A DNA stretch of 64,000 nt from Ascochyta rabiei (lineage: Eukaryota > Ascomycota > Dothideomycetes > Pleosporales > Didymellaceae). The stretch covers positions 806,001 through 870,000 of the forward strand of contig NC_082426.1 in the NCBI RefSeq assembly GCF_004011695.2. Reading direction: 5' to 3'. The translations under genes and the position numbers were made by a program. The notes beneath the pieces were generated by a model. It saw only the letters and a program-made list of their open reading frames with translations. It was not told the DNA's origin and did not search any database. Below are positions 1 to 10,109 of the stretch, piece after piece. Numbering within the stretch: the stretch's first letter is position 1; every line of letters starts with the position of its first letter.

Positions 1-1640
1 TCCGTCCTTCGCTTCCACAGGCCTATCGTAGTGGCGAAAGACGACATGAAAGACGACAGTCGTCAGCACCATGGCGCCCGTGAGCGACGCGTAGAAGCCG
101 ACCATCAGCGGATCGTGCGCAGCGGGTGTCAGCGCCATGGCGACGGCGGACCCAACGCCCGCGATGAGCAGACTCGCGGCCTGCACAATGGCTTTCATGG
201 CTTTGGGCGAGTGCTCGTACGCGTACTCCATCGCGGTGACCATGGCGAAGACTTCGCCGATGGCGAGGAGGAAGTACAACGGCGCTTGGATCCAGACGTT
301 GACTTTGGCCGACGGCGAAGCGTAGATGAAGTGCTGCAATAGGGTTGCGTAGAGCATGGAGGCTGCAACGAAGCAGAAGCCGATGGAGATGCGCGTCACG
401 GGCCGCAGGTAGATGCGTCGGCGGTGCAGAAACGGGTACAGGACTTCCTGGATCAGCGGGGCGAAGACGATGCAGCCGACTTGGTTCATCGCCGGGACGA
501 GGTCGTTTGGTGTGCCGTGCGTTTCCATCTCGGCCGCCTGCGAGATCAGGTTGTTCTGCATCTGGTCGAAGCAGACGTAGAAGATAACAAACGCAACGAG
601 AACGCGGCAGGCTTGCAGACCCCGAGTGACCTCGCCCACCAGCTGGCCGCTCCACGAGACGACATGTTGACGGTGTTCAAGCTGGTACTCGGGCTGAGCG
701 TGGGCCATCTTGAATCCATGTCGACCGGCGCAGGTGACGATCCGGATGGCTGCCGGCAAGACGTTGCCTTCGTGTGGCGTCCTAATGTACCATTTCTGTC
801 CGAGGACGAGCATTATCGCCGCAACCACCATGAACCCGAGACAGAGAGCGTACGCCGGCGTGAACCCCGTGTGCAATTCGAGGTAGACAGTCACGAACCA
901 CGACAGAGATCCCAGGTTGCCTACCCAGAAGTACAGGTTGTAGATGTACTGCAGCGTCAGCTGGCGGTCCGTGACGACCTCCTCGCCAGATTTGAGTGTC
1001 TTGATGGTCGTCTTCTCTTCCGTATACTGGTCCGCGATGAAAGGCGCCATAATAGCGCGGAAGCCGCCGCCTCCCAGGGCAATCAACGCCATTGCAATGA
1101 CGAGGCCTGGCAGTCCCCAGCCCCTGTCCAGCTGGCTGGGTATTGAGCTCACAGTCAAAGCGGCACATCCAAGGCAATAGATGACCACGCTGATGACCAA
1201 CGTCGTGAAGTGGCCCAGCCAGCTGTCCGCCAGAATGGCAAATAAGGTGGGCGTCGTGTAGTACAGAATGTAGAAAGCACAGTATATCCGCGTCGCCATT
1301 GACTGGCCAAGACCGAGCGCTCCTGGTGTCTGGCCCTTCTCATAATGCGGAGGATGCTGCATGTAGTTTTCTGACACACATTAGCTACGAATCAAAACCG
1401 GTACACACTACTCACGCCACGGCCCGGTGATGCCCCAGAACGCCGCTCGCTCCCAGAACGCAATGAACGCGACCACCCACAGCTGCCACGGCATGTCGTC
1501 TCGAACGCGCCGCATGTCGCTGATGTCGAAGAAAGTTCTCGATGATCTTGCACTTGTCGTGGCTGACTCCCTGGTAGTGTTAGCTGTCGAGCATTACAGG
1601 TGTACACTAAACATACTCGCAGTAGGATGTAGTGTTTGGT
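1..1640 (-). CDS. POT/PTR2-family proton-coupled di/tripeptide transporter (3' end cut by window edge, 5' end unresolved)
   Basis: Probable plasma-membrane symporter importing di- and tripeptides with protons. Reading the minus strand, an exon at about 1416-1540 encodes DMPWQLWVVAFIAFWERAAF followed by WGITGPW. This is the TM1 region with the family's E-R-x-x-F-W-G signature. A 45-nt intron (1371-1415, GTGAGT...CAG with a GCTAAT branch site) joins it to a long exon. That exon carries ALGGGGFRAIMAPFIADQYT, the hallmark POT motif after TM4, then YNLYFWVGNLGSLS and a run of further membrane helices. The frame stays open to base 1, so the C-terminus lies outside the window. Upstream, a short exon ending near 1585 (GTATGT donor) fits the frame, but no in-frame ATG is evident, so another 5' exon is likely. 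Family assignment is firm. Peptide specificity is inferred from the family. Confidence 0.88.
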
Positions 1641-3547
1641 GAACATGTTGCCTTTCGGGCACCGTCTTTGTGAACCATGATTGCTAGACAGTTGCTGTTT
1701 CCAGTGACCACCAAGGATACAAGTTTGTCGCAACAGTACTTAAGGTTTGATATCAAGAAGCCTGGAAATGCAAAACCAAAAACAAATGCCGTGGCCTGCG
1801 TTAAGTATACAGGCACACTTGTTTTTGCATGCGTCAGACAAATTGTCAGGTCGATGGCTGTGTCGAAACTGTAACGAGAGTCTGCTTTCGATGCGGCGCT
1901 TCCGAATTAGTGCAACGAAAGTGTGTTGATGCTGTTCCTGTGCGCTGCAACAAGCGTTCAAGACTCCACACAGCAGACGGGTAACGGATACCACCCAATA
2001 TGGCGTGCAACGCATGTGCCCAGCTAGGCATTTCCGTTATCGACAGCGCCCGCGTTGCACGAGTGCCGTTTCTGCTGCGCCCAGGCCTGTCGGCCAGCCC
2101 TATTACGTGAAGATGTGGCTCTGAATGGCCAGCATGCGTGCACACATCCAAAAGACTGCCCCCGACCAGGCGTATGGGCTGGGGAGGCGCTGGGGAAAAG
2201 CGAGCCATGCCGGGCCTGCAGTGCTGCTTGAAGCGGACGCCCCGTGAATTAGATTTGAGCAAACCTACGCGGGCTATTTCAGCTGCGCGTGGGCAATCGA
2301 CAGCCAACGGGTTACGGCATCGATCCGGTCGCATCCTTGGACAACGCCTCATGGCCCTAGACCTTCACGGCCAGCTGAGCTTCGACTGCAGTGCATGGGC
2401 TAGGAGGTCTTGCAGGAGAGCTACTGCAGAACCTGATTGAGTCGAGATCGACTGGAAGATACGCTTCGTGATGGGTCAGTCCGCGAGTAGACGCCTCGCA
2501 GGTCACACGTGTAACGCATCTCGCCGTGAGGAAGGCGAGCTGCATACCAAGTACCAGGTAAGTATGTGTTTTGGCGGTCTGGGATGGAGGCTGAAGGGTG
2601 CCAGCTGGGGAAAGAACGCTAGACGCGCTAGTCACTCGCGTCATCACCACCATCGCTTATCCACATGTCCGTCCCACAAGTTTCACCTCTCACGCATGAC
2701 CAGATCTGACGGCCTTGCAGATCCACTCCAAACAACCTAGCTGTCTATCTCAGCCTCATGGTCTACCTGCATATGTAGCAGCTCCTAAGAAAGCCATCGA
2801 AGGTTGCACAGATCTACCGATCAGTGCGCGGCTGAAACGAGAACATATTGCTGGTATACCAGTCGCACAGCCGACCGTTGTAACGCTGCTGTTCGGAGGG
2901 TCCCCTCATCGTATCCTGGATCAAAAGGCCCATGAGACTTGTTGTTTCAATCTTTCTGTAACCCAGAGCTGGTCCAAGTTCGACAAACCAAGGGCGAAGG
3001 CATTGGGTATTTCATTCGCAGAGTCTTGAGACCATCCCTCGACACGTGCTTGACGTAGTCGTTACTACCGGGTTACTGGAATGTCTTATCGTCAGAGTGC
3101 AGCTGGACTGCTCCGACACGACGGATCCCGTGCTTGCCACAGTCAAACGAATGAAAAATATATCTTAAACCCAAGCTGCTGTTGCAAATCTACTTTGACA
3201 ATCAATCATGTCGTTCTCTTTGACACTGCAACCTGGCGTTTTTCATCACCGTGGTCGACAAGATGGTGGACTCCCGGTTTGAGACCGAGTCACATATTCT
3301 TTTCAGCAATCCATCAGTAGTCAGGATGTGTCAATCAAATCGACCCGCCTGTCGACGGCAAGAACAACCCGCAAGTTCGGTACGGCTGCTTCAACCGATG
3401 TCCTGAGTCGCGCAAGATCCACCTACGAGTCATTGCCTATGTGAGACTGCACGCCAGGCAACATTTCGACGACCTGAACCATCGGTACTTGTGCAAACCT
3501 TCAATCACTGAATGGACAAGTCCGTTTCATCCGTCGCGAACTAAACG
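1641..3547. other. Gene-poor interval upstream of the acetyltransferase relic
   Basis: Only short overlapping reading frames on both strands, none with a recognisable motif. The first part (about 1640-1850) must hold the promoter and possibly a first exon of the peptide transporter. I see no repeat, RNA gene or transposon signature in the rest. Confidence 0.5.
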
Positions 3548-4719
3548 ATGCATACAACAACATTAGAGAAACTACGTACTTGCGGCCGACTCGAAACCTA
3601 CAGCACTGCCAAGCACCATTTAGGCTTCTACAACAACGTCGGGCTGACCGCAACGTATACAGCATCGTCAACGTCAGGGGCTTCTCTCGAAAGCTCTGTA
3701 TTTGTCGCTCTGCACCATGTCATTGCTAGATATCCAAACCTCAGCGCTATTCCTGTTCACGAAGACAAGTCTTGTCCCGACTTGTATTTTGGGCGTCTGG
3801 AGGAGGTGGATATTCGCATTTGTGTTGAATTTCACATTCGCAAGTCAGCAGTCTATTCAGACGATAAATATGACTCGGAACTCGATAAATTGTTGCACCA
3901 GCAGCACAACCGTAACTTCAAGGACACTTCTGGGACGAGAGCTTTCTGGGGGGATTGAACGCCGCCTCAACCAACCAAAATGTTGACTATATTGTGTCGA
4001 GCCCTGATACACCACTCTCGCTGCCTCTTGAAGAAATACATCCCATGACGATTTCGTGGCCATTCTTTCTCCGCGCGGTAGCCGGTTCTGTACTTCCTTT
4101 TTATTTCGCGCAGAGGTCACCCCATTTGTGGACTGGTGGGCTGGTTCCAGTAGAAGCGACACCAACCAAATCTGAACATCGTAGGCTTGTCATCCCAATC
4201 TCAACTACAGAAGCCTTCGCCGCCAGGTGCTGGTCCAAAAGCACCAGCGTAACAGCAGCCCTCGGCGCCCTTATTGCTGCTGGAATTCCTGCATATGTAC
4301 AAATTGAAAACAGGAGCGAACGGAAGGAGATCAAAATCGACATGCCCGCCTCTCTCCGTCCGTCTCTTAAATGCCCTGCAGGCCGAATGGCCAACGCCAT
4401 TACCAACGTGAGCTTCACTCACACTACACCGCTCGTAATACAGCTGGAGGGTGAAAGCAGTGCACATCTCGAGACTCTGTGGGAGCAAGCCCGGGAGATA
4501 AAAGACAGCCTCACCAAAGAAGTCAAGAAAAAAGGTGCTGATAACCCCATAGCACTTCTCAAATCCGTGTCTGATATGCCTGCGTTTTTCCTCTCCCAAA
4601 TTGCCAAACCTCGTCCCGCATCTGCGGAGATGTCCAATCTCGGCGTCTGGCGCAAGCGTTTAGGTGCAGATGATGGATGGCAAGGGAAGTGGAGGATTGG
4701 GCGAATGACGTTCAGCTAG
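3548..4719 (+). pseudogene. Decayed alcohol acetyltransferase-like (AATase) gene lacking its catalytic motif
   Basis: Two adjacent frames together resemble a fungal AATase-family acyltransferase (CoA-dependent transfer of acetyl groups to alcohols or amines). The first (3548-3958) has the family opening LRTCGRLETYSTAKHHLGFY and later LLHQQHNRNFKDTSG, and stops just after RAFWGD. The second (3955-4719) has LSLPLEEIHPMTISWPFFLR, a central VIPISTTEAFAARC segment and the C-terminal part ending in GKWRIGRMTFS. In the family, the segment between the HN...F region and the Pro-Leu-Glu-Glu region carries the catalytic HHxxxDG motif. Here only about 50 nt separate these regions, with a stop and frame change. 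An intron cannot restore a motif that is absent, so I infer an internal deletion plus frameshift. A recently decayed gene or an assembly error are both possible. Confidence 0.72.
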
Positions 4720-4998
4720 AGCATGAATCACACCAGCGCGCCGATCAGCGTTAGTGCTGTCACAGGCGGTGATGGATGTCTGAGCTTGACGTTCTGCTGG
4801 AAAAGGGAGACGGATGGTCATTCTTGGGTTCCAGATCTGATCAGAGACGTGGACAAGAACATTCCAATCCTTGCTCGCGGGGACTAGAAGAGCAACCTGA
4901 TGAACGATGAAGTTTGGTATAACGGACCACCAATCAATGTAACAAGAACGCCCGACACCACATCCATTTCCTACGCCTGATATGCCTGTGTTCTCCTC

Positions 4999-5316
4999 TC
5001 ACAACCGCCCGTAAACACCCCTCTCATACACCCACACCTCCCCATGCCTGCCACTCCTCCCTTGCGTCTCCCCCTGCATATGCTCCTGTCCTAGCGCCAC
5101 CATCCTCTCATGACCCGGCCCGTGAAAGATCGCATAGGCTGCGTTGACGCTCTTGTGGTGTTCATGGGCGTGGCGCTTGATGGACTGCCACAGCTCGCCC
5201 ATCTTCAGCTTTCGGCTCGACTGCGATGTAATGGAAGATGTGGAGATGTTGAAGTTGGACTTTGCGATGTCGATGGAAGAGCGTGGGGTTGTCGCTGTGG
5301 ATGTTGTTGTCGACAT
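4999..5316 (-). CDS. Small conserved-looking hypothetical protein, 105 aa
   Basis: Single-exon frame of 105 residues. A Ser/Thr-rich N-terminus (about 1-35) leads into a basic amphipathic segment, KMGELWQSIKRHAHEHHKSV, followed by NAAYAIFHGPGH. That core looks like small uncharacterised fungal proteins with a KRxxEHHxSVNAAY pattern, but I am working from general resemblance, not a search. No signal peptide or membrane segment. The start is the first Met before the Ser/Thr tract. It stands alone between the acetyltransferase relic and a MITE-like element. It could be a chance ORF, although the asymmetric composition and the compact helix argue mildly for coding. Confidence 0.45.
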   Translation of the reverse strand: MSTTTSTATTPRSSIDIAKSNFNISTSSITSQSSRKLKMGELWQSIKRHAHEHHKSVNAAYAIFHGPGHERMVALGQEHMQGETQGRSGRHGEVWVYERGVYGRL

Positions 5317-6393
5317 TGCGATGGGCGTGGTAGTAGACTCAAGATGACTCGAGCTGCTGGGGTTTCAGATATGAAGTCGACGTGGCAGTTGGTTGATTTT
5401 TGAAGTTGTTGTCTTGGTGAGTAAATCCGGGGGTACGGTGTTTGGGTTTTGGGAATGCGGATGGTTGTACTTTGGTGTGCTCCCTTGCAAAGAAGGATGA
5501 GCTGCCTTTATACTGATTGCACATTCATGTTTGTTGAACCGCATCGGTACCGGCATCGTGACTCTTCTGCGAAGGCGTTAGATCACGACTTGTCATCCGT
5601 GTGCGCCCTGCGCCTTGTACATGTCAATCGTTAGTGTTGACGCCATAATTGAGCTCGCGGTGTAGCCAATGGGCAGTGAGAGCAGCCATCCGCAACGGGA
5701 AAGGTCGCTGGTCCTCAGTAAGCGGCTGTTACCATGCAAGTGGTAAATTTGAGAGATTACAAAGATCAACGGTGAGTCACGCACTTGATGAGGTCAGTCA
5801 ATGCTGGTTCCTGTGTGGAATGTGCCAGCCGTACTAAGTGGGCATGGAGCACGCCCTGCGCTTTGACACATCCGGTGTTCGATGTGGGGACGCCCTGTGC
5901 ATGTCAAACTATTCGAGGATACACTTGAGCTGACCAACGCTAAAGCTGACCTAACCACTAACTTACTAACTTGGTCCAAGCAACATGTAAGAACACTAAA
6001 ATTAAAATCTTTGCAGCTGCTGTACTCTATAATAATAAAATGTAATAGATTCTAGATAACCCTAACCTTAAGTTAACCCTAACCTTAAACTAACTCTAAC
6101 CCTACAATTTTGTTATAAACATAATCCTAGCATAATTATTTAAATTATCTTCTAAATAAGTTGGTTAGTTGGAGCTGCCAAGGCAAGGTTAAGCTCTTAG
6201 CGTTGGTCAGCTCAAGCGTGTCCTGAAATTATTCCGATATCACGTCGACGAACGCCGAGTGCGACATCGCTTACAAACGCCAAAGACCTATCATAACCAG
6301 TCTTCCACGCTCGTGATACTGAAAAATCTGCAAGAACATGTCATTTTTGATTTAGCATGAACGAAACTATGTATATCTTTCCTACTAAATTCT
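5317..6393. other. Intergenic region hosting the MITE-like element
   Basis: Apart from the element at 5916-6224, this interval has only short overlapping frames without motifs. The part beside 6394 is the 3' flank of the phosphatase gene. Confidence 0.5.
5916..6224. mobile_element. MITE-like element with 28-bp terminal inverted repeats and a telomere-like AT-rich core
   Basis: The left end at 5916-5943 and the reverse complement of 6197-6224 agree at 26 of 28 positions; both contain CTTGAGCTGACCAACGCTAA. The interior has no ORF and is very AT-rich from about 5990 to 6160. It includes a tract at about 6057-6110 of degenerate CCCTAA/CCTTAA units, close to the fungal telomere repeat complement. 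I see no convincing target-site duplication in the flanks. Size, TIRs and lack of coding capacity fit a non-autonomous DNA transposon. Confidence 0.65.
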
Positions 6394-7873
6394 TCAAGGC
6401 TTCACGACTCGCTGAAACGGCAACGTGTTATCGGTGAAGAACGTAGACGCGGGTCTTGCTGCAAAGCTCGAGTCCGTCGTGTTGCAGATTTTCGTAAAGT
6501 CACCGACCGCATCGATCTTGCTTTTGATGATGTTCTGGTACTGAGACAGCGGGCACGATGAGCCAGGACCACTTGTGCAGTTGACGACCGGGTACACGAC
6601 CTCATTCAGGCGAATGCGCATAAACGCTTCGCTTGTCGAATTGTTCGTAGCATATCCATTAGCGGCAGCAGGGCAGGTCAAACGCTCGAATGCGACAGTA
6701 CCGCGCATAGGCACAAGACGGCTCGCCCTGAACTTACGGTTCGGCAGAGTCCTGTTGGCAGGGAGCTGAGGCTCGTTGTCGAAGACGCCAATACCCGCAA
6801 CAATCTGGTTGATCTGGCCGTCGTTTGAAAAAGACGCAATGATCTTCGGCGGCACGAACGTCGAGTTGCCATTCTCGTATGTTGCATTCGGCCCGTCGAC
6901 GAAGCGCTGGACCAGACCTTCGATCACTGGCAGCATATTGTATTTCTCGATATCAGATCCCGGACCATTGCCATACCAGTAGCGCAGGTCCTGAGCGTAC
7001 TCGTACTGGAGGACTTCTTTTTCGGTGTAAATGTCGCAGAAAGGGCTCCGGCGCCCAGTGATCTGTGTCTCGAAACCACAGAGGTAGGGAATGATGGAGA
7101 CGTCCCACTGGGTAAAGTTGAAGCCGCCCTGAATTTTGGCATTGAGACGAGCGCGGATTGGAGGAAGGTAGATGTTGTCCCATACATCCTTGTGCGGGCT
7201 GCCACCTTCGTCGTTGTAAGCCTTGCACAGGTCGCTGGTAGCTAGCGAATTCATCCAAGACGTGGGGTCGCTGCTGTTCAACGCATAAATGGTACCCAGC
7301 GCAGTCGCATTTGGGCCAAGGAAGCCCTGAGAAAAGAGACGTGCGCTGTCACGAACTCGCGGTCCCGACTTATAGTAGTTTGCCCACATGGTGAAGGGCG
7401 TGTTGTAGTCGTACAGATCAGGGTAGCGAAGACGCCATGTGGTACCCATCTCAGTGAGCTCCTTGTATCCAGTAGGTGACAGCTGACTGATCTGGTTCGA
7501 GGGGTCTGAGAGCACTGGCTTCCACGTTTTGAGAAAGTCGAGGCTCTTGTCACTGACAGTAAGGTTGGAGGCCGCCTGAACGCGATCATACAAGTCGGTC
7601 CATTCATTGTAAGCTCCATTGTCAGGGTAGCGGCTGCCGTGGCGAGAGAAGAAGGCTGCGAGCTCAACTTTACATCCAGCAGGTACCTTGGGCGAGATGC
7701 CAGTCACTTCAGGTCCTGCAAGCCTGTCAGCTGCATATTGGGTTGATTCAATGCATCATACCGGCAAACCATTGTCCGTTGCCTCCAACATGCTGCAGGA
7801 TGTTGAAGTCGTCAGCTACGGCAGTGGTCATGGCCGAAACGGCGGCGAGAACCGTGGTGAAGCGTCCCATCAT
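6394..7873 (-). CDS. Secreted histidine acid phosphatase / phytase-like protein (477 aa)
   Basis: Probable extracellular phosphomonoesterase (phytase/acid phosphatase clan). Two exons: 7762-7873 and 6394-7715, joined across a 46-nt intron (7716-7761, GTATGA...GCAG). The first exon encodes MMGRFTTVLAAVSAMTTAVA, a plausible signal peptide, then LQHVGGNGQWFAGP. The nucleophile motif SRHGSRYP lies at about residues 61-68. Several NxT/S sequons (NAT, NST, NCT) fit secretion. The second catalytic motif, normally His-Asp, reads ASFSNDGQINQI here, so Asn-335/Asp-336 replaces the His-Asp pair. Length suits the family (about 430-500 aa). The gene faces a Zn2Cys6 gene across a 535-bp promoter with two CACGTG boxes. 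Phosphatase versus phytase specificity cannot be told from sequence. Confidence 0.88.
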
Positions 7874-8408
7874 GTAGGGGGTATTCTGCAATCTCGGGTG
7901 GCGCGACACAGCAATTCGACACCTTCAATCATCTTATACCCATCTCACATACCCAGCGACTCCAGTGATGAGCGCTCGGAGATGAGCTTTGGCAATGTTT
8001 CCCAAGCAGGCAGCTGGTGGCCGGGGCATTTGTGGGGCCGCTCGAACACGTGGGCCTCACCGCGTGAGGGAGTCGTCGCCTCGTACCACCGACTTCAGCG
8101 GCCAAGTTGTTGCAGCGGGTGAGTCCTCCATCGCGCCTTGTTCTCACAAACGCTCGTGTTAGACCTCAGAAGCACGACGGTGAGGCTGAGTGAACTTCGG
8201 AGTAAAGACCCCTTCCAGAAGGGCCGATTGTCCATGCCACGTGCGCTTATCGGCATCTGAAGGAAGCCGCGTCTTCGCCTACGGAACACTGACTCCTTCA
8301 CCACCACGTTCGCCAATTACACCCATGTGGTGATGCATGCATTCTCGCCCATGGATAATTGACTAGCCGACCAGTTCCGGAAAGAGGGTTTCCAGTTGCC
8401 TGCCGAAT
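7874..8408. promoter_or_regulatory. Divergent promoter region between phosphatase and Zn2Cys6 gene
   Basis: This 535-bp spacer separates two outward-facing start codons. It contains two perfect CACGTG palindromes at 8047-8052 and 8238-8243, about 174 and 365 bp upstream of the phosphatase ATG. CACGTG is the core site of PHO4/NUC-1-type bHLH phosphate regulators, so phosphate-starvation control is a reasonable inference. Other bHLH factors also use it. Confidence 0.5.
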
Positions 8409-9815
8409 ATGGTTGAGCCCAAGCCACGCCAGCGAAAATTCGCCCCACGTTCCCGGACAGGATGCTTGACCTGCCGGGCCCGGCGGAAACGCTGCGATAA
8501 CCGGCGTCCGCAATGCGAGAATTGCACACGACTGAACCTCTCTTGCGAGTGGCAGGCGCAGCGAAGACTCATCCAGGATGCTGCCTCCAACTCGAGTTCG
8601 AGTTCGAGTCCTGAGAGCGAGGTTGTCGAGAGCTTGCCGCCCTCGCTCGGTTGCTGGGATATGCTCCCCGGCGAAGCTGGAGCTGAACGGCAGCATCTGC
8701 TGCAGTACTACATTGAGAAATTTGTGCCCAGCGTGTCAGTAGCGACAACACCGACCAGTTTTTACACTTCACTCTACATGCCATGGGCCTTTCAAATCGA
8801 TGGTATGCTGGACGCCATTCTTGCTTTGTCGTCAGCCCAGCTCGCACGGCGCACCGACGATAAGGATCGCGAGGAACATCTTCGAGCTGTGTCTCTGCGC
8901 CATCAACGAAAATGCAGTGGGTTCATCAAGGATCGCCTGTCGCCCACGGGCCAGCCGCTACGGGACACTTACCAGGTTATTGCCATCATCCTGCTCCTGG
9001 TGGGACTGGAAGCCCTGAAGGGCAACAAGAGCACCACGTGGATCCAGCAGCTCAAGTGCGTACGCAAGATACTGGACACGTTGTCTCCGGAGCAGAGTAT
9101 TGTCGATTGTATCGAGGTCGACTCCTTGCATCGACACTTCACTTATCATTATGCAATGGCCTCGGTCATGTCACAAGTCTCAGCAGCCCCCCCAGGGCCT
9201 CCTTACGAACACGACCTGCTACCCATGTGCAATCTGGCCATGCCTTTGACGATCGACCCGCTGATGGGTATCGCGTACCAGCTGTGCGATCTCATCAGCA
9301 AAATACAATACGTCGTCAACCCGGATCCAGCTTTCCCGCAGCTAACCGAGGCAACGTTCAACGCGATCGAAAACGGTATTCAGACCTGGACTTACGAAAG
9401 CCCGTTTTCTTCAGGGGTGGATCTTCCGGTTGCCCTCGACTTGATAGCGCTGGCTGAATCGTACCGACTTGCCGCGCTGATCCAGCTTTACCGCAATTCA
9501 AAAGCACATATAGGACTCGTTCCAGATTGTGCTTCCCGTGCTATGGAGTTTATCGTAAGAATTCCGGCCGGTAGCCCTGCAGAGTCAAGTTTGCTCTACC
9601 CCATTTTCATGGCTGGCGCTGAGCTAGATGACGACGTAGCTATCGAAAAGTGCACGAAGAGGTTAAAGGACATTTCCGAGCGCAACAGATACGAGAACAT
9701 CGACAGTGTCCAAAAGGTGCTCAAGGAAGTTTGGCGACCAAAGCTGGAGGGTGGGACACGAAGATGCTGGGAAGACGTACTGCGGGAGTGGAATTGGTCA
9801 TTTACGCTTGGATGA
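8409..9815 (+). CDS. Zn2Cys6 transcription factor with Fungal_trans_2-type domain (468 aa)
   Basis: Nuclear DNA-binding regulator. Intronless. The binuclear zinc cluster has Cys at 19, 22, 29, 36, 39 and 46 (C-x2-C-x6-C-x6-C-x2-C-x6-C), with the basic run RARRKRCDNRRPQC. A Ser-rich linker (about 60-68) follows. The remainder resembles the Fungal_trans_2 regulatory domain, including an internal YQVIAIILLLVGLEAL segment and a late SSLLYPIFMAGAELDDD block followed by a conserved-looking KVLKEVW. It lies head-to-head with the acid phosphatase and 294 bp upstream of an SDR gene on the same strand, so either may be a target. That link is positional inference only. Confidence 0.92.
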   Translation: MVEPKPRQRKFAPRSRTGCLTCRARRKRCDNRRPQCENCTRLNLSCEWQAQRRLIQDAASNSSSSSSPESEVVESLPPSLGCWDMLPGEAGAERQHLLQYYIEKFVPSVSVATTPTSFYTSLYMPWAFQIDGMLDAILALSSAQLARRTDDKDREEHLRAVSLRHQRKCSGFIKDRLSPTGQPLRDTYQVIAIILLLVGLEALKGNKSTTWIQQLKCVRKILDTLSPEQSIVDCIEVDSLHRHFTYHYAMASVMSQVSAAPPGPPYEHDLLPMCNLAMPLTIDPLMGIAYQLCDLISKIQYVVNPDPAFPQLTEATFNAIENGIQTWTYESPFSSGVDLPVALDLIALAESYRLAALIQLYRNSKAHIGLVPDCASRAMEFIVRIPAGSPAESSLLYPIFMAGAELDDDVAIEKCTKRLKDISERNRYENIDSVQKVLKEVWRPKLEGGTRRCWEDVLREWNWSFTLG

Positions 9816-10109
9816 AGGCTGCTCGTTCTTTCGACCACTTTGCACTCAACAATGACTAGATTACGACGATGCGGACTTCTAGCTGGACACCTCGGTACTA
9901 CCCGGCTGGGGAACATATTACCCCGCATCCGTAGCCGCAGCTCCACTAAAGATGCCCCACAGAGTGAGCAAACGCGTTGGAACAGTCAGATTGGGGTACC
10001 GCTCTGACTCTCCTCTGCAAGTGTAACCAGAAGACCAAGAGGGCGAGGCATGAGCATATAAATCACAAGACCCCACTAACTCCCATGCATCGACAGTCAC
10101 CGCTATATA

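Noticed and set aside
424..1146. 240-codon plus-strand ORF
   Set aside because: Antisense shadow of the POT transporter, whose minus-strand frame has clear family motifs.
1846..2352. 168-codon minus-strand ORF
   Set aside because: Arg/Pro/Cys-rich, no motif, overlapped by other frames. Looks like chance.
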